Source of the DNA: Lingula anatina
Taxonomy: Eukaryota > Brachiopoda > Lingulata > Lingulida > Lingulidae
Reading direction: 5' to 3'
NCBI RefSeq assembly: GCF_001039355.2
Contig: NW_019775633.1
Coordinates: forward strand, 69,227 to 133,226
Length of the DNA stretch: 64,000 nucleotides
Shown here: piece after piece, positions 12,260 to 34,385 of the stretch
Position numbering within the stretch: position 1 is the stretch's first letter
Layout: the number at the start of each line of letters is the position of its first letter
Translations under genes and position numbers: made by a program
The notes under the pieces: model-generated
The model's input: the letters and a program-made list of their open reading frames with translations, nothing else
What the model was told of the DNA's origin: nothing
Database searches by the model: none

Positions 12260-12543
12260 TGACACATATAGTTATCAAAGCGGAAGAGATGATGACCTAG
12301 TTTATTCTGGAAAGAAAGGTACGTATACGGTGATTTAAAAAATATCTTTGGAATGGAAATTGACTTTGGCGTCCATTCACATTTTATTTGCTTACATTTT
12401 AACGCCATTATTCAAAACTCTATTTGTTTACTATTAATAATAACTGTTTCATCATAGTCAACTTAGACCTGAAAGGGCTACTTGAGACCATGGTTTCCGA
12501 CCTAACATACAGACAGTCTCCTTCCATAGAGCTGTACATTTTT

Positions 12544-21328
<8,785 letters not shown>

Positions 21329-21351
21329 AAATCATCGATGGTTTGAATAAA

Positions 21352-23904
21352 AAAGGATATTTCATCTGAGAATATTCAAATACAAAATATTTGAACACTT
21401 TTTTTTACTGTTCAACGTTTAAAATTTAATCGTGCAAAGTCATATTTACTGTCATCATTGGTCATTAACTAGGGGTGCTCTCGGTTTCTTAAATATGATG
21501 TGTGATGTTATGTGATTGATGTGCTACAACCACACTGTCACAGAATATGTTTAACCTAGGATACAAGAGGTTGAAAATATTCTTTTGATTTTTGACACAA
21601 AATATCCTGTGAGTAGTAATTTGGGCACGAGAAAACAGTTTTGTATTCTTGTGTTACTGAAACACAGTCTCTCTGTGACACGTTTAATGTCTTCTGTTTA
21701 CGAGCATTCACCCCATTTGGTACGGTAATTCATTGTTAAAATTATTCTGACACCATATCAATGATTTAGTGATCTCGAAATGATCAAGATGAAATCTGTG
21801 GTTTTCTCTCAATTCGTGATTATTTTATGAAACAGAGCGTCATAAATGCCTCAGTGCTGATTAAAATATTATTACATATAAAACATAAAACCTTTAAGAT
21901 GAATCTTATACTGACAAAAAAGAAATGTCGGATCAAAATTTTTTTAAACAAGAAAAAAAAATTTCTCCTAAAGCTATATATTAAGTAAAAAAGAGATCTG
22001 TCAATTTTTGATCAAAATTTTAATAAGAGATTAGCTACATGTATACAATTTAAAAATATATTTTTTGTACTTGATACTCTGTCGATATATAAGTTAGCCC
22101 AACTTCATTTTAATATTTTCGAGTGTGATTTAACTGAATTTCAATTTAATTTTCATTCATAAACGTTTAAGTGAAACTCATCTCGCGATGAGTGTAAACG
22201 CACTATTAGCAGTATCACGGCTCAAAATTGTATTGAGCATATTTGAAATAAATTATATTATATTATATTATATTATATTATATATTATATTATATTATAT
22301 TATATTATATTATATTTATCTAATCATTTTTTACACCGAATAAATGCGTTGCACTTTTCTTCCCGAGCTATTATCCTTTGCTGGCAAAATGCCATTATAT
22401 AATGAATTTTAGCGAAAAATACGGATAAATATTTTTCTTTTAAAAACTCCGTCAATGTTAAAAGGCATTTGCACTTATCTTTAAATGGAATACTGCCGTC
22501 AAAACATTGAGAAGAACCTGACAAACATTTACTTCAAACATGCAAAATCAAAAGCATACCAATGTTAAATAAATAAGATTTATTGATTCTTTAGTAAGAA
22601 CATTCCATGAAAAGTACCTAGCTTATATGACGAAAACCACAAAAAGCCCTAGCGTTATATTTATTTTCTTTTCGTTTTGAAAATAAATTCAGATTACAGT
22701 TTCATATTTCTTCGTAGCAGTTTCATATTGCTAGCTGTCAATAATACATCATATTGCTACCATTCTAATAGCACAGCATAATGACAATATCACATTTATG
22801 TGCTATGCAAATAGTTTAATAAAATGCATCCATGTAGCAGAAAAACCAATAATTACAACAAAAGATATGTAACGATACCATGATGAAATAGCTCTTGCGC
22901 ACTCGACCAGCGACTTTTTGCATACCCTAAGGTAAATATTAAGCGCACTTTGCATAAAACAGATTGATAAAATGTAACAATTAACCAATCAACAGATAAG
23001 TAACACATGTGCTAATATTTAACAATAATTTCTTATCTTTTCATTGTTAAATATTAAGAACTATTAAAATTGTTTAAAACGTTTTTGAGGAACTTAAAAC
23101 AGATAATATCACCATTGCTTTGGTGATTCACTAAACGAATTCTTTGCAAAAACCCAAAGGTAAATTTTATCTTATCTTAATTGAGGTTTTCAACCTGCCT
23201 CTCGTGTCTTTAAAAAATCTTCAATTGCACTAGAGTGTCCTTGGCTAATATTAGAAATGAGTAATCAGTCAATGATACGCTACGACTCGTATCAAGGCGT
23301 AGTCGAAAATGTGGCCAAAATCAAATAATATTATCAAATATTTATCAATAGTTTAACCAACAATATTTGTATATAATACCCGCTACAATTTCAACCTATG
23401 ATCTCCTCTCATGGACCAAAATAGTGTTATTGATAATTTTCCACTGAAGAGGAAATACAATCATATGGGAGCCGGTTGATGTTACAAACCATGCCCCCAA
23501 TTAAACAATTTATAGTAGTTGTAAGCTTAATTCACGAGAGTAATAAGTATTTTAATACATTTCTTTATATATCTAAAAACTTAATTTATTGAAAGTAAAA
23601 ACATGGTAAATCTTATATGTACCATCCCCATGGCCCTCATGAGTATGCGAAGCAATTTTTGCCTAAGTTATAATGGTGAATTTTGTATACATGTATATAC
23701 ATCTTAAGTTATGAGTACAAACAGTATACTCTGAAAAATGAAATATATATCGTTTGTATTGGTCTCACTTGTATATTAAAAAAATAGATATCCTCTTTAT
23801 GACTATAGCCTATAGGTATCCACAATACTGTCTTTCACGTAGGAATTTATAAAATTAATCAAAGAGTGCACATGTACAATAATGAAAAAAGGGTTTTCTT
23901 CTTC
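21352..23904. other. intergenic, AT-rich, no gene seen
   Basis: Convergent tail-to-tail gap between the kinase gene and the minus-strand mucin-stalk receptor. Apart from the ATATT repeat at 22253-22317, nothing is recognisable. Confidence 0.5.
22253..22317. repeat. (TATTA)n minisatellite
   Basis: About thirteen tandem copies of a five-base TATTA-type unit with one interruption. Confidence 0.9.
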
Positions 23905-24889
23905 CTAGTTAGCTTGCCCTTTATCTGTGTACTCTGCGGCTCCTGTGTCAAAATCAAAATTGACTTGCTTCTGTTCTGTGTTTAGCTCCTCAGGGTCTTC
24001 ATAATGCGGGGTCTACACAGATACATAACAGAAAAAAAATTATATTAGGTGTATAAAATGATATAAAGTTATATCTTATATTAGCATGGAAATTCTGTAA
24101 AATACTGCCGTTAAAACTGATACCAATTCTGTAGGTCTATTTATATGAATGTGGCAACGCTATATAGAGATACTTACAGCACTGTTGACCTTGTTTCTTC
24201 GACTTTTACGCTCAGAACCTGATAAAGCGATGAAAATCAAGAATTTAAAGAGAACTCGGGAGTACGGGAGTGGTTCAAACTCTATAGCAATTTTATCTAA
24301 CCCTTTTTCTTGATGCACTAATCTGTCAAAGTTTCCTAATATCAGTTTAGCAACCTTTTAATGTAATCACGCACCTGTAGCGTATTCCCCGTGAGCTTTC
24401 TCTCTCTTTTTTAAACAGACGACAGTAACGATGATGACAATCAACAGGACCGCTCCTCCGCCACCGGCACCAATGGCAATGATGATCTCTGTGGAAAGAG
24501 CGTCCGGCTTGGGAGACTCCTTTGTAGGTGCTAGTGAAGAAAAGTTTAACATTTCTAGGTAAACGGTATATTCCGTTCAGATAGGGTAAAAGATGAATTG
24601 TCATTGGCATATGGACCGCAGGAAAAATCATGCAAAACTTTAGTCTCTATCTGTAATTATTGTTGCCATTTTACATTGCTAAAGAAGTAAATATTCTGGT
24701 TGTGAATTTCAAATATTTGTTAATATCATATGCCTAATTTCATAGATATAAATGGATTAGATGTTCCATTCATAAATAACATTGGCAAAGCTAGTGTAAA
24801 ATGACTAGCCCTGTGTATCGACAGGTTTGGTAAAAAAAACACAACATGTAGGGAAATAATGGAAATAATGATTACTGGCAGTCCGTCCG

Positions 24890-24920
<31 letters not shown>

Positions 24921-27116
24921 ATTTGCATATTTGCTAATTTTAAGCATCTTATCTGTACTCTCCACATCGAACTCTTAAAATGATTATTGCATCCCACCAC
25001 CTTTGCCTTCCCTCGCTATTAGCTAATAGAGCCAGTCTTTAAGACACAATAAAGAATAATTGAGGAGAAATGTCAGGTGGAGTTACTCAGTCCATTACAA
25101 TGAGTGCGGGTCAAAGATTACTGCCTTTGAATGCTTGTAATTTAGATAATACTTAATGATAATATTTTTTAATAATAATAATAATAATATTTACAGTCTA
25201 AAATGTTCAGTAGACCTTACAAAGGTAAATGAACAAAATAAGATGAAAAAAAAATAAATAAATACATAGCTTACATAATAAGATAGCAAAATATACTTAG
25301 GATAAAAATCTGGTTTAAAATGTTTTAAAGTACAATTGTTGGCCGCTTTATAATTCTCCTCTTATTCTTATGTATCCAGAGTACAGTTACAGAAGTGCCG
25401 AATGCAAATAACTAGAATAAGTATACTAGCTCTTATCATTTAAAATTCACCATACTAAATGATACATACACGCTGTTGCTTTAGGCGTTTTGGGCGATTC
25501 TGAAATTAATTGATGAACTTTGGAGATATTTATCAATACAAGAACGATAAGCTAAACTTATATAAAACGAATTTGAATAATCACATTGCCTCCATGGAAC
25601 AGCTTTTATATTATATTCATTACTCTTAATTGACTTTTAATTTGTTTGATATAGACGGCTCAGATTTAATATCAACAAATGTCTAGTCTTAACATCATGA
25701 CCTAAAAGTAAATACAAAATCCACCTCTATCCTCCAGAATTTCTGACTTTAAAAAGGCAAGGTGCATATTCATAGTTTTTAATTTTAAATATATGAAGTG
25801 GTTGAGAGATATGACTTCAAAAGACAAAAGAAAATCTTAATACCTGTTCTAGGCTCGGTTACAATTGTGGTCATCGCCTGTGTTGTAGTTGGTGCTGAAA
25901 TGAGAATAAAGATGTACTCCAAACAATGAAACAGCTAAAACTCGTTATTTTCACGCATTACACAAGCTAAAACGTGTAAAACGTTATATTTTAAAGACCT
26001 TTTGATAATTTGATAATCATGATATTTATATGTAGGTTCACAGACACTTACTACACGTACATGTAAAAGTTGGAAGTAAAATTGCATAGTACCGTAAGCA
26101 TGGAATCTTACCTTGTTCTATCCATACTTCACTTACGCTGGGATTTGGGTTTTGATCTAGATTTGCATGAATGTAAAAGGCACAGCTGTAGTTTCCACTG
26201 TCATTTAAGTAAGATTCTGGGATGGTCAGCTTGAAATTATTTTCTTTGGGGTTTTCTGTACTAACATTGCGGCTTTTACATGTACCCAATATGGTTTTTT
26301 CCGTAATTACACACCAAACTGAACCATCTTTACTCCATTGAATATCAAACCCTTCAGACAGATTCACAAAACTGCTCAGGTTGCTCCAAAGATAAAACGG
26401 TTGTCCAGCAAAGGCTCTTACACTAGGTGAGACAGTTAATATTATGGTGCTGGAAGGCTCAGTCGTTGTTTCTACGATGCTTGCTGGTACGGTAGTTGCT
26501 TCTGTGATATTTTGTGACTCAGTTGCTGCTTCTGTGACAGACGCCGTCGTAGGTTCTAACGCTGCAACTGTAGTGCCCTGTACCGTGGACGGCTCTGGAG
26601 TGCTTTCAGGTGCCGTTGATCCCCATGGCGTGGTGGTAGTGGTGGTAGTAGTGAGGACCGAGGTACTGGTTGGTTCTGTGGTCGTATTTCCAGGTTCTGT
26701 GGCAATAACAGCTTCAGTGGTCTCCGTGAAATTGGTCGTTGTGAACTGACACAAAGCTGTAATGATTTAAAACAAAAATAAAAAAAAAATAAAATTAGAA
26801 TCTTTAAATAGAGATATAAAACAAAATTACATTATGTTGAAGGTTAAAGTAAAAATCATTTCGACGCAAAAATCTCCATACATCTACAGTTCAACATTGT
26901 AATTTCTTCAGATGTAGAACATTTCAGTTCGATATTCCATTTTTATCGTTAACAACAATAAACAGGTATCAGAACCGCAAAACAAAAGCATGTCCCGACT
27001 GCCTTACTTCAATATGTACATGAACAAAAACAAGAGTTAGCATATGAAACATCAAACAACGTACCATTCTGAAGAACACATAACAAAATAGCGAGTTTTA
27101 ACATTCCATGAGCCAT
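23905..27116 (-). CDS. mucin-stalk, single-Ig transmembrane receptor with tyrosine tail
   Basis: Minus-strand exons: 27116-27065, 26756-26112, 25894-25844, 25499-25470, 24530-24375, 24218-24178, 24012-23905; 360 residues, phases 1,1,1,1,1,0. Order: signal peptide (MAHGMLKLAILLCVL); a Thr/Ser/Pro-rich mucin-like stretch of about 100 residues; an Ig domain with FYLWSNLSS, WCVI...GTC and DSGNYSCAF; a short stalk encoded by three small exons (APTTTQAM, ESPKTPKAT, APTKESPK); a TM segment (IIIAIGAGGGGAVLLIVIIV); and an approximately 64-residue tail. Tail tyrosines are in GEYATG, PHYEDP (Tyr329) and AEYTDK (Tyr353); none is an ITIM. The usual first Ig cysteine is Ser, leaving the F-strand Cys without its normal partner. 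Exon plan and phases match the ITIM receptor, so they are paralogues with different tails. YEDP could bind SH2 adaptors; that is inference. Confidence 0.82.
24890..24918. repeat. (CT)n microsatellite in intron
   Basis: About fourteen CT units within an intron of the mucin-stalk receptor. A similar CT run is at 28158-28184. Confidence 0.9.
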
Positions 27117-27479
27117 CTTTCCCCAGTGAAGCTAATTATGACAGTTTGATGTGCCCTATAACCTAGCAGTACTGAGGTTCAATGGTTTCTATTCACGCTT
27201 ATCAAAACATCCAAGACGTTATCGCAAATGGGGAAGAGTTGGCCGAGTTAGATATCAAAAAGTGACAGATTAAACATGTAGACCTTACACATGTATTTCA
27301 TAGGGTCGAAATTAAAACTGAGAAACCTAGGGAAGGAATGTGACATATTCAATTCAATTCGATTAATTAAAACGGCTCATCAGAATGGAAAATACAGTGA
27401 CAGTATTTATATTAAGTCATATCAACGCAACTACTACTACATGTACTACTACAACTGCTACTACTGATAATAATAATAA

Positions 27480-27530
<51 letters not shown>

Positions 27531-28569
27531 GCTTTCCCAATTTGTTTACTTGGTATTGTTAAGTGATAATACTTTAATTAGTTTGAAGATTTAATTAGCT
27601 TGGCTTTGTATGATAAATTTTCTTGATGTATTTCAGCCTAATGGAACTGTAGTTAGGGCTTTTAAGGATAAATAGAAATTCATCCTCTTTATTAATTAAA
27701 TTACATAATTTACAAGTTCTTCTTTATTTGTGTTTGTGTACCTTCCAGTCTCTACAGCTAGATTATGTGAGAAAAGGCTAAATATAGCGATAAAATCTTT
27801 ATTTTACTGTGATACTGGCTTATTCAAATAAAATTGCACTGTGAAATTATCAACAATTCAGTGGGTGGCTTGGTCTAAGATATAAAAGATACCAACTTCT
27901 GTATCGTATTTGAAAAAAATTGTTATAACAAACCTGTCTTAAAACGCCGTTTTTTTTTTACTAAATTTTTGAGCAATAAGTCACATCTACATATAAATCT
28001 GTGTGAAAAATAAGCTAGCACCTTAAATTTTCTCTAAAGAGGGGATAAAAAAACAAAACAAAAACATGTAGAATGAAATCTGTGAAATCGATACTATAAG
28101 AATTCCTATTACGTATTACAATACACGTGTCAAGTTAAACGTTTTCTTTGAAATGCTTCTCTCTCTCTCTCTCTCTCTCTCTCTTAATTTTCAACATGTC
28201 AGTTACACTGTATCAACATAGGATAGCTAGCATAAAATGCGGTAGATGTGCAATCTGCCGTCGAAAACATTTGTGTAGCAATCTTTCAAATAAAAATAAA
28301 TGACAGAATAACACTTAGACACTGGTTACTTCTGTAATCTACAAATTCACAAGTTCATTTTGTCCGGAGTGAGGCTTTAAATAGGATGGACATTAAAATC
28401 AAAGTTCTAATGATAGTGTCCTTAATTTAAACAATGTAAAAAAAAAAACTTCAAGACACTGACTCTTTATCTTTTATTATTGAGCATCGTATAAAAAATT
28501 CTGAGCACACTGAGAAGGGCCGTCTTCCTACATGTGCAGGGGCTCATCTTCATTGAAACTCTCGGCGCA
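27117..28569. other. upstream region of the mucin-stalk receptor, simple repeats
   Basis: Upstream of the minus-strand start codon. It holds an (AAT)n microsatellite at about 27468-27531 and a CT run at 28158-28184. No promoter element is clear enough to call. Confidence 0.4.
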
Positions 28570-28762
28570 GTCTCTCGTCGAATGCAATCAGATTAACACA
28601 TTAACACGCCTCCTCTTGTTCCCAATGTACTCGTGCGTATAATCGTCAGCTTCCCGGTATTCTACTCAAATAAGGAGACGTGATCCATTAAACTGATTGC
28701 ATTCAGCGAGAGTCCCCGCAGGATGGGAGCGATCTGCGTAGAACGATAGCTTCATAGGGAAT
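28570..28762. mobile_element. palindromic MITE, family 2, copy 1
   Basis: Left arm ...CTCGTCGAATGCAATCAG and right arm CTGATTGCATTCAGCGAGAG are inverted repeats. The internal text (CACGCCTCCTCTTGTT..., GCGTATAATCGTCAGCTT...) matches a second copy at 43520-43722, which identifies a dispersed family. Confidence 0.6.
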
Positions 28763-29639
28763 TAGCCCTAAGTCTGCAGGTGTTAAGGTTAATTCCAAAT
28801 TCTCCAAACGTCCAACAAATGCATTCATGAAACACGCCTCAAAGCAGGATATCAACAGCTACATGTAAGACTTGTTAACGCCGCATGCCACATCTACAAA
28901 CTTCGCCCGGCTTGAGCCAGGCATGCATGCCGTGGTCTCGGGGATACCGAAACTACTTCTTTTTTTACTTCTGGCCTTGGTTCGGTAAACCTGAGTCGCT
29001 ATAAAAAGGTTTAAAAATCAATGTATGGGTTTTGTAGAAGGGCATATTCAAAATTGTACGGTGACAAGTAATTTCCACCTGTGTTTACTTCTATCACCTT
29101 CTTTTAAAGATGAATGGTTAATAATGATGTGTAAGCAGATCCGGGGATATACATGTATCCTACTTAAAATAAAAGAAGCATCTCCATTTCCATCCACTGT
29201 TTTGTCGCTTTCTCACTTATTCCATTATTATCCATAGCCAAGTGTTGGTGAACTATGTTGGTTTTCAACGTCAGGACCAGTTTTCATCATGTACCATCAC
29301 AGTAATATTTCAACACTCAAAAATATGACGTCAAAGGAGAATTTATAACCAAGTAAGGCCGACCCTAGGCGACACTACGTGATTAAGCCAAGCTAACGAT
29401 AGACAGTAAATGCTATAGCGAGTACGCGCCTAATGATAGGGATTGCGCTAGTGGTGAGTGGCATGAATCAGGAAGAGGCCATTCAGTAATGTCCTCTGAC
29501 AGTAACCTACAGTATGTGTTGATGCTTATCATCTAGCTGTCATAAGCCAGACGTTAAAGTAAATTTGTGTTTAACGAGAAATGTTTTATGGTCTTTACAT
29601 CAAATTCCATTTCTGGTAGGGACCATTCCCAGTCCCTAT
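28763..29639. other. intergenic, no gene seen
   Basis: Mixed sequence lying between MITE copies. No splice-bounded coding signal is recognisable. Confidence 0.4.
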
Positions 29640-29850
29640 CGTACTAACTTTGGATCGATCTATCTCCAAGGAGATTCTCGCTAACATAAGCGGCTTAGAT
29701 GTCTACCAGGCCTACTGAAGCTGTTAATGGGTAATTAATTATCGTTTAGTAGCTTCAATAGGCGTGCAAGACATCTAAGCCGCTAAATCTGCGAGAAACC
29801 TCTTGAAGATGGATCGACCCTCTTAGATCGATCTAGACGTGGGAACCCAG
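29640..29850. mobile_element. GATCGATC-ended MITE, copy 1
   Basis: Both ends carry GATCGATCTA and both arms carry AAGCGGCTTAGATGTCT (or its complement). The arms fold back around a centre with AATTAATTATCG. It belongs to the same family as 30090, 38528, 40285, 43282 and 48205. Confidence 0.65.
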
Positions 29851-30089
29851 TCGTAGACTCCATCTTTTGTCTTGGCAGACAAGTTTACCACAAGCACCAT
29901 ACAAACAGAGTCTGTAGATTGAATTAGTTCACTTTTATACAGTAATCTGACAGCTCAGTGGATGAACAAGGTCCTCTGGTCCACCTTGAGCAGTGGGCGG
30001 GGCTTCCCATCTCTGACCCTGCTGTCGAGTCCAGACTCCCAATCGTCAGTCGACCACGTCGCTGCAACAGAAAATATACAGGATAAGAC

Positions 30090-30330
30090 CCCATTCCCAT
30101 ACCTAGATCGTTCAAGCAGGATCGACCAATCTCCGAGGGAGTCTCGCTAAATTACATTCAGCTTAAGCGGCGCTGATTTCCGGTGCGCCTACTGAAGCTG
30201 TTAGGGGGCATTTAACTATCGTTCAAAAGCTTCAGTAGGCGTGCCACACATCTAAGCCGCTTATAAGCTGAACGCAACTTAGCGAGAATCCCTTCGGAGA
30301 TGAGTCGATCCTGCTAGATCGATCTAGGAA
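30090..30330. mobile_element. GATCGATC-ended MITE, copy 2
   Basis: Ends are CCTAGATCG... and ...CTAGATCGATCTAGG. Arms contain GAGTCTCGCTAAATTACATTCAGCTTAAGCGGC and a diverged complement. The central words CCTACTGAAGCTGTTA and AGCTTCAGTAGGCGTG are inverted copies of each other. It lies 240 bases after copy 1. Confidence 0.65.
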
Positions 30331-30630
30331 AATACACACTCCACGCACGTGTTCGCGCGATATGTGCACCCTTGGAACTATAGGTTGGGTGGCCCTTGAG
30401 TTTATTCATTCTAAAGACATTTCCAGCCTAGGGAGAATATTTTAATGTCATCGTATTGTCATTTCAATATATTTTATGGTTTTAAATGTGATTTGTTTGC
30501 GATTTAATATTTTTTATTTTAAATACTTTTTTCTCTGCAATAAAATCAGAATTAAATTAGTGTCCGTAGTAGTGAAAATTCAGACTTACCAGCGGTATAT
30601 CATTAGTCCTTCTGTCCCCTTAAAACACGA

Positions 30631-30706
30631 TTGCAAAAAAAAAAAAAAAAAAAAAATAATAATAATAATAATAAATAAATAAAAATTAATAAATAAATAA
30701 AAAATA
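30631..30706. repeat. A-rich and (AAT)n/(AAAT)n simple repeat
   Basis: An A run of more than twenty bases followed by AAT and AAAT repeats. Confidence 0.85.
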
Positions 30707-30916
30707 GACATGTCACTTTCAATATGAAGTAATAAGTTTCAACCGGCAATTGGGATTCAGTACTTTATTTCAATGAATAGTAAAAATTTGATAGATATTA
30801 CAAAAAGAGTAGCTTGACAAGTAAGAACTTTATGCTAAAGCTGGTTTAGGACCTACCAGTATATCAGTAATACTGTATATTATGCAATTTTTTTGGTGAT
30901 GTTTTAACCACCAGAC

Positions 30917-32280
30917 TTACTGCAAAAACGTACTTGTTTCAAGCTCTCTCTCGACTACTTGCGGGATGTTAGCACTCCTGCAGGTATGCCTTTGTATCAT
31001 GTAAATCGATGTGGCTAGGACGATAGCCAAAACAACTGTGATGGCACATGCCACAGCCATGAACAGGATTGTCTTGTCTTGGTCGCTCTGATGGCCACCT
31101 GGTGGGACGTTAGCTGCAATATGACAGACGATGAACGAATTTTAATTCAACCTTTATAAGATTGGATTAGACAGTAAAAAGAAACAGAAAGTTGTAATAC
31201 ATGTAATTTCTTAAATTGTTAAAAAAGTTAAAAGGATCACTGTAGTTTTGGATAAAGTGCACGTAGGATGTCGATGAATAATTTACTCTTTTTACTTGTT
31301 GCAGTCATGTTTAATCTGCGTCAACTGTTGTAAGGAATTTCAAGAATACGGTGTTATTTCATCTTACCGCGTGATGCATCGTTGTTTCCAATATTACCCA
31401 TCGGTGATGAAGAGTTGTTTACCAATTCTGCAAAGACATATGATATATATTTAAGTTAATGAAAAAAAAAGCCAAATCATTATCTCCACAACTCGTCATT
31501 TTAAAACATATGTTGATGAGAAACAAAAGTAAATGGTAAGTTTTACTTTGTTCTAATCAGAGGCACTCACAGGTAGAAGTAAAACCTGATAACCCCTCAG
31601 GACATCCGGAGTAATTTCAATCATTTTATCGTCTTTGTCGGCACTATTTGTGTCAGGCTCTAAGGATCTCTTGATGTGACAGTTTTTTTTCCCTTTTTCT
31701 GACTATTGTTCGCTTACTGGTCCACACAGGGGATGTCGCCAGTCACCGGCGATACCGATGCGATAGTGAATTTTAATAACGACATATCTTAATGTGTGAT
31801 TTATTATGATCTCTTCATTTTTATGCACCTTACTTTCTTTCTCTCTCTCTCTCCTTTTCCCCTCTCCCTCCCTCTCTCACTATACCTCTCTCCCTCCCTA
31901 CCCCTGTCTCTTCCCCCCTCTCTCTCTCTCTTTCTCTCTCCATCCTCTCTCTCTCTCTCATTTGACCATGCAAAGCTTGTCACAGAAGTGGTTGCTTGAA
32001 TCATCTTCACATTCTATCCGAACAGCAACGTTTACTCTTTTCTTCTCCATCTCAAGCATCACCTATCACCTCACCGTGTATCCCTACCCATTCTAATCCT
32101 ATAACAAACCTAGGGGAGAACTTTTTACCACGACTGCTCTGTTTCAGTCATGATATTATGACGGGTGTAAATAGGGCTCGTTGAAACGCAGATAGACTAT
32201 ATATACATATATGATATCTTACCTGTCCCTGAGCTCAACGCCGATGAAACAAGCACCAGATATAAAAGTAAGGTGCTCAT
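30917..32280 (-). CDS. small signal-peptide plus transmembrane protein without an Ig domain
   Basis: Minus-strand exons 32280-32223, 31427-31368 and 31113-30917 join in phase 1 to give 104 residues. Order: a clear signal peptide (MSTLLLYLVLVSSALSS), a 20-residue Asn/Ser-rich ectodomain stub (ELVNNSSSPMGN), a short linker, a TM segment (TILFMAVACAITVVLAIVLA, about 57-76) and a basic tail ending in TSTFLQ. Splice sites and phase-1 boundaries resemble the neighbouring Ig receptors, but no Ig exon is visible in the introns. A donor-like GTACGT or GTAAGT near the stop means more 3' exons are possible. It may be a receptor that lost its Ig exon, an adaptor-like partner, or an unrelated small membrane protein. 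No family recognised. Confidence 0.55.
31838..31962. repeat. CT-rich low-complexity block
   Basis: Pyrimidine-only tract of about 120 bases (CTCTCTCC, CCCTCC, TTTCTCTC) in the first intron of the small TM gene. ORFs reading Ser/Leu/Pro through it are artefacts. Confidence 0.9.
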
Positions 32281-32864
32281 CGCCAAAGATGAACTCATTT
32301 ATATACAAGTACCCGCACGTCCCAAAGTCCATTTCAAATACAAAATATTAAAATATCTCTAGCATATTGGTGTCGCTGTATCAACTCGTTTCTATATGTG
32401 GACATCTACCGCTGTAATTGCTAGATAACCAGTAATGGCGAGATAACGATAAATATAGAAAATTAAAACATTCACCCTGTTGACCGCTTGAGACCCTCTG
32501 TTACACCTAACACATTTCCTGGTCGCACCTGTCAAAATCAATTATCATACAAATATATATACAGGTGCGTTAATACGCGTGCCGCAAGATCTATAAAAAA
32601 GCACATTTGCATTTATTTATTTATTTGTTTATTTTTGAGTAGACTTTAAAGTACTGGAAAACCATTATGACAATATTATTGCAATAATTGAATTAGAACA
32701 GTGAGTTGAATGGTTTTGTTTAGCAGTCGCAGTGCCATAAGACAAAAGTCATAAGTTCCCTCTACCAGGGACACATGTCTTTTTTTCACCAGATTTTCAT
32801 GGATACTTGTCTGACAAATTCTGTGCACACCTCTGTACTGATCATCGATGTTTTTGGAAGGAAT

Positions 32865-33582
32865 TCAGTGACATCATCAATGAAGTTGAGAACAGATGAA
32901 ATATTTTACAATTTTGTTGTCACATGCAATATTTCCTGTCTTGTTTTGAAGACTTATTTGAACAAATTAATAGCAATTTCAAAAGGGGTGTTCTTCTTTC
33001 TGAAAAAGTGGGCCTTTTTCAATGAAATTTTTGCGTACCTAGATAAAATTTTACCCAAAGGGTTCTTTTCTCTGCAAAAGGGGGATTCTTTCGACCCCCC
33101 TCCCCCCACCCCCCCCCCACCCCCGGCTAAGGATCTGTTAATATTCAACTATTGTTATGACTACATGTGTTTTGCATTTGTAACAAAATGCACAGCTAGA
33201 TAAGATAGGTCATTGTAGGCCTATCACTTGATATCAAATTCAGTGCCATCTTCAATAAAGTTGAGAGCAGGTAAAATATTTTACTATTTTGTTGTCACAA
33301 AAACATGCCCTGGCTTGTTTTGAAGACTCGGTCGACGTGTTAATCAGGCTCCTAGTCAGTAATTTCAAAAGGGGTGTTCTTTTTCCGGAAAAGTGTTGCC
33401 TTTTCCATTTTCGTGTACCTAGATAAAGTTTTCTCGGCAAAAAGGGAGATTCTTTCGAACCCTCGGAACCATGGCTAAAGTTAATATTCAACTATTGTTA
33501 CGACCACGTGTTTTGCATTTGTAACAAAACGCAAGGCTCGATAAATCATGGTCAAGTGGCTTGTGTCACATGATATCAAATT
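32865..33582. repeat. tandem duplication, two units of about 360 bases
   Basis: Unit 1 is about 32865-33238 and unit 2 about 33239-33582. Shared landmarks in order: ATTTTGTTGTCACA, CTTGTTTTGAAGACT, AATTTCAAAAGGGGTGTTCTT, CCTAGATAAA, GATTCTTTCGA, GTTAATATTCAACTATTGTTA, TGTTTTGCATTTGTAACAAAA, TGATATCAAATT. Unit 1 has a C-rich expansion near 33097-33124. Confidence 0.85.
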
Positions 33583-34346
33583 AATGTCCATTTTGTTAAC
33601 ACATCCCTGTTAATATTAATAGTCTAGCATTACTCGAAAGATTATTTACGGTTATGTTGAAAAAGCATACTCACGACAGATCTGAAAGTGGTGTTATATT
33701 TGACGTTTAAAACAAACAAACAAAAAAAAAAAAAAAAAGACAGCACCTTGGTGAACATTTTTGTATTCGATGTCCTGGACATTTTTTTCCAAATATTTAA
33801 TGACATCCATATCTATTTCTATCCTGTTGAAATGTTTTTATTGAGGTTGAGAAGGTGATAGGAAACGATAGGTGGTGGCACCAGTGCCAGTACTTGAGAA
33901 GTATCAACATTTGATATGGAATTTCAATAAAAATTTCAACGACCACACTCATACTGTCAATTGTTTTGGAAGACTGATAAACAACCACTCTATGTATTCT
34001 TGAACCTGTCACTTAAGAACCCTTCAATTGTAAACCAATTGTCGCATGAAAATACTCATATATAGCTTGGCTTTAAACTGGGATATCTTTATTGACTTTG
34101 TAATTTAAAAAGTTAATGGATTGCCAGGCTACGCATACTTGGAGTGGGGAATGTTGCACCAGTCTGAGGGTTTGAAAGGAAAGAAGTCAGATTTATTCTG
34201 GCATTCACTGAATAATACGTAACAAAAACAACAACAACAACAATAATAATAGTAACAATGGCAAGGATGAATAAATAAATCAAACGATAGCTAAATAGAT
34301 AACTGATAAATAAATAAATAAATAAACAAACAAATGAATAAATGAA

Positions 34347-34385
<39 letters not shown>

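Noticed and set aside
26444-26749. 101-residue Val-rich plus-strand ORF
   Set aside because: Antisense shadow of the Thr-rich mucin stretch of the minus-strand receptor.
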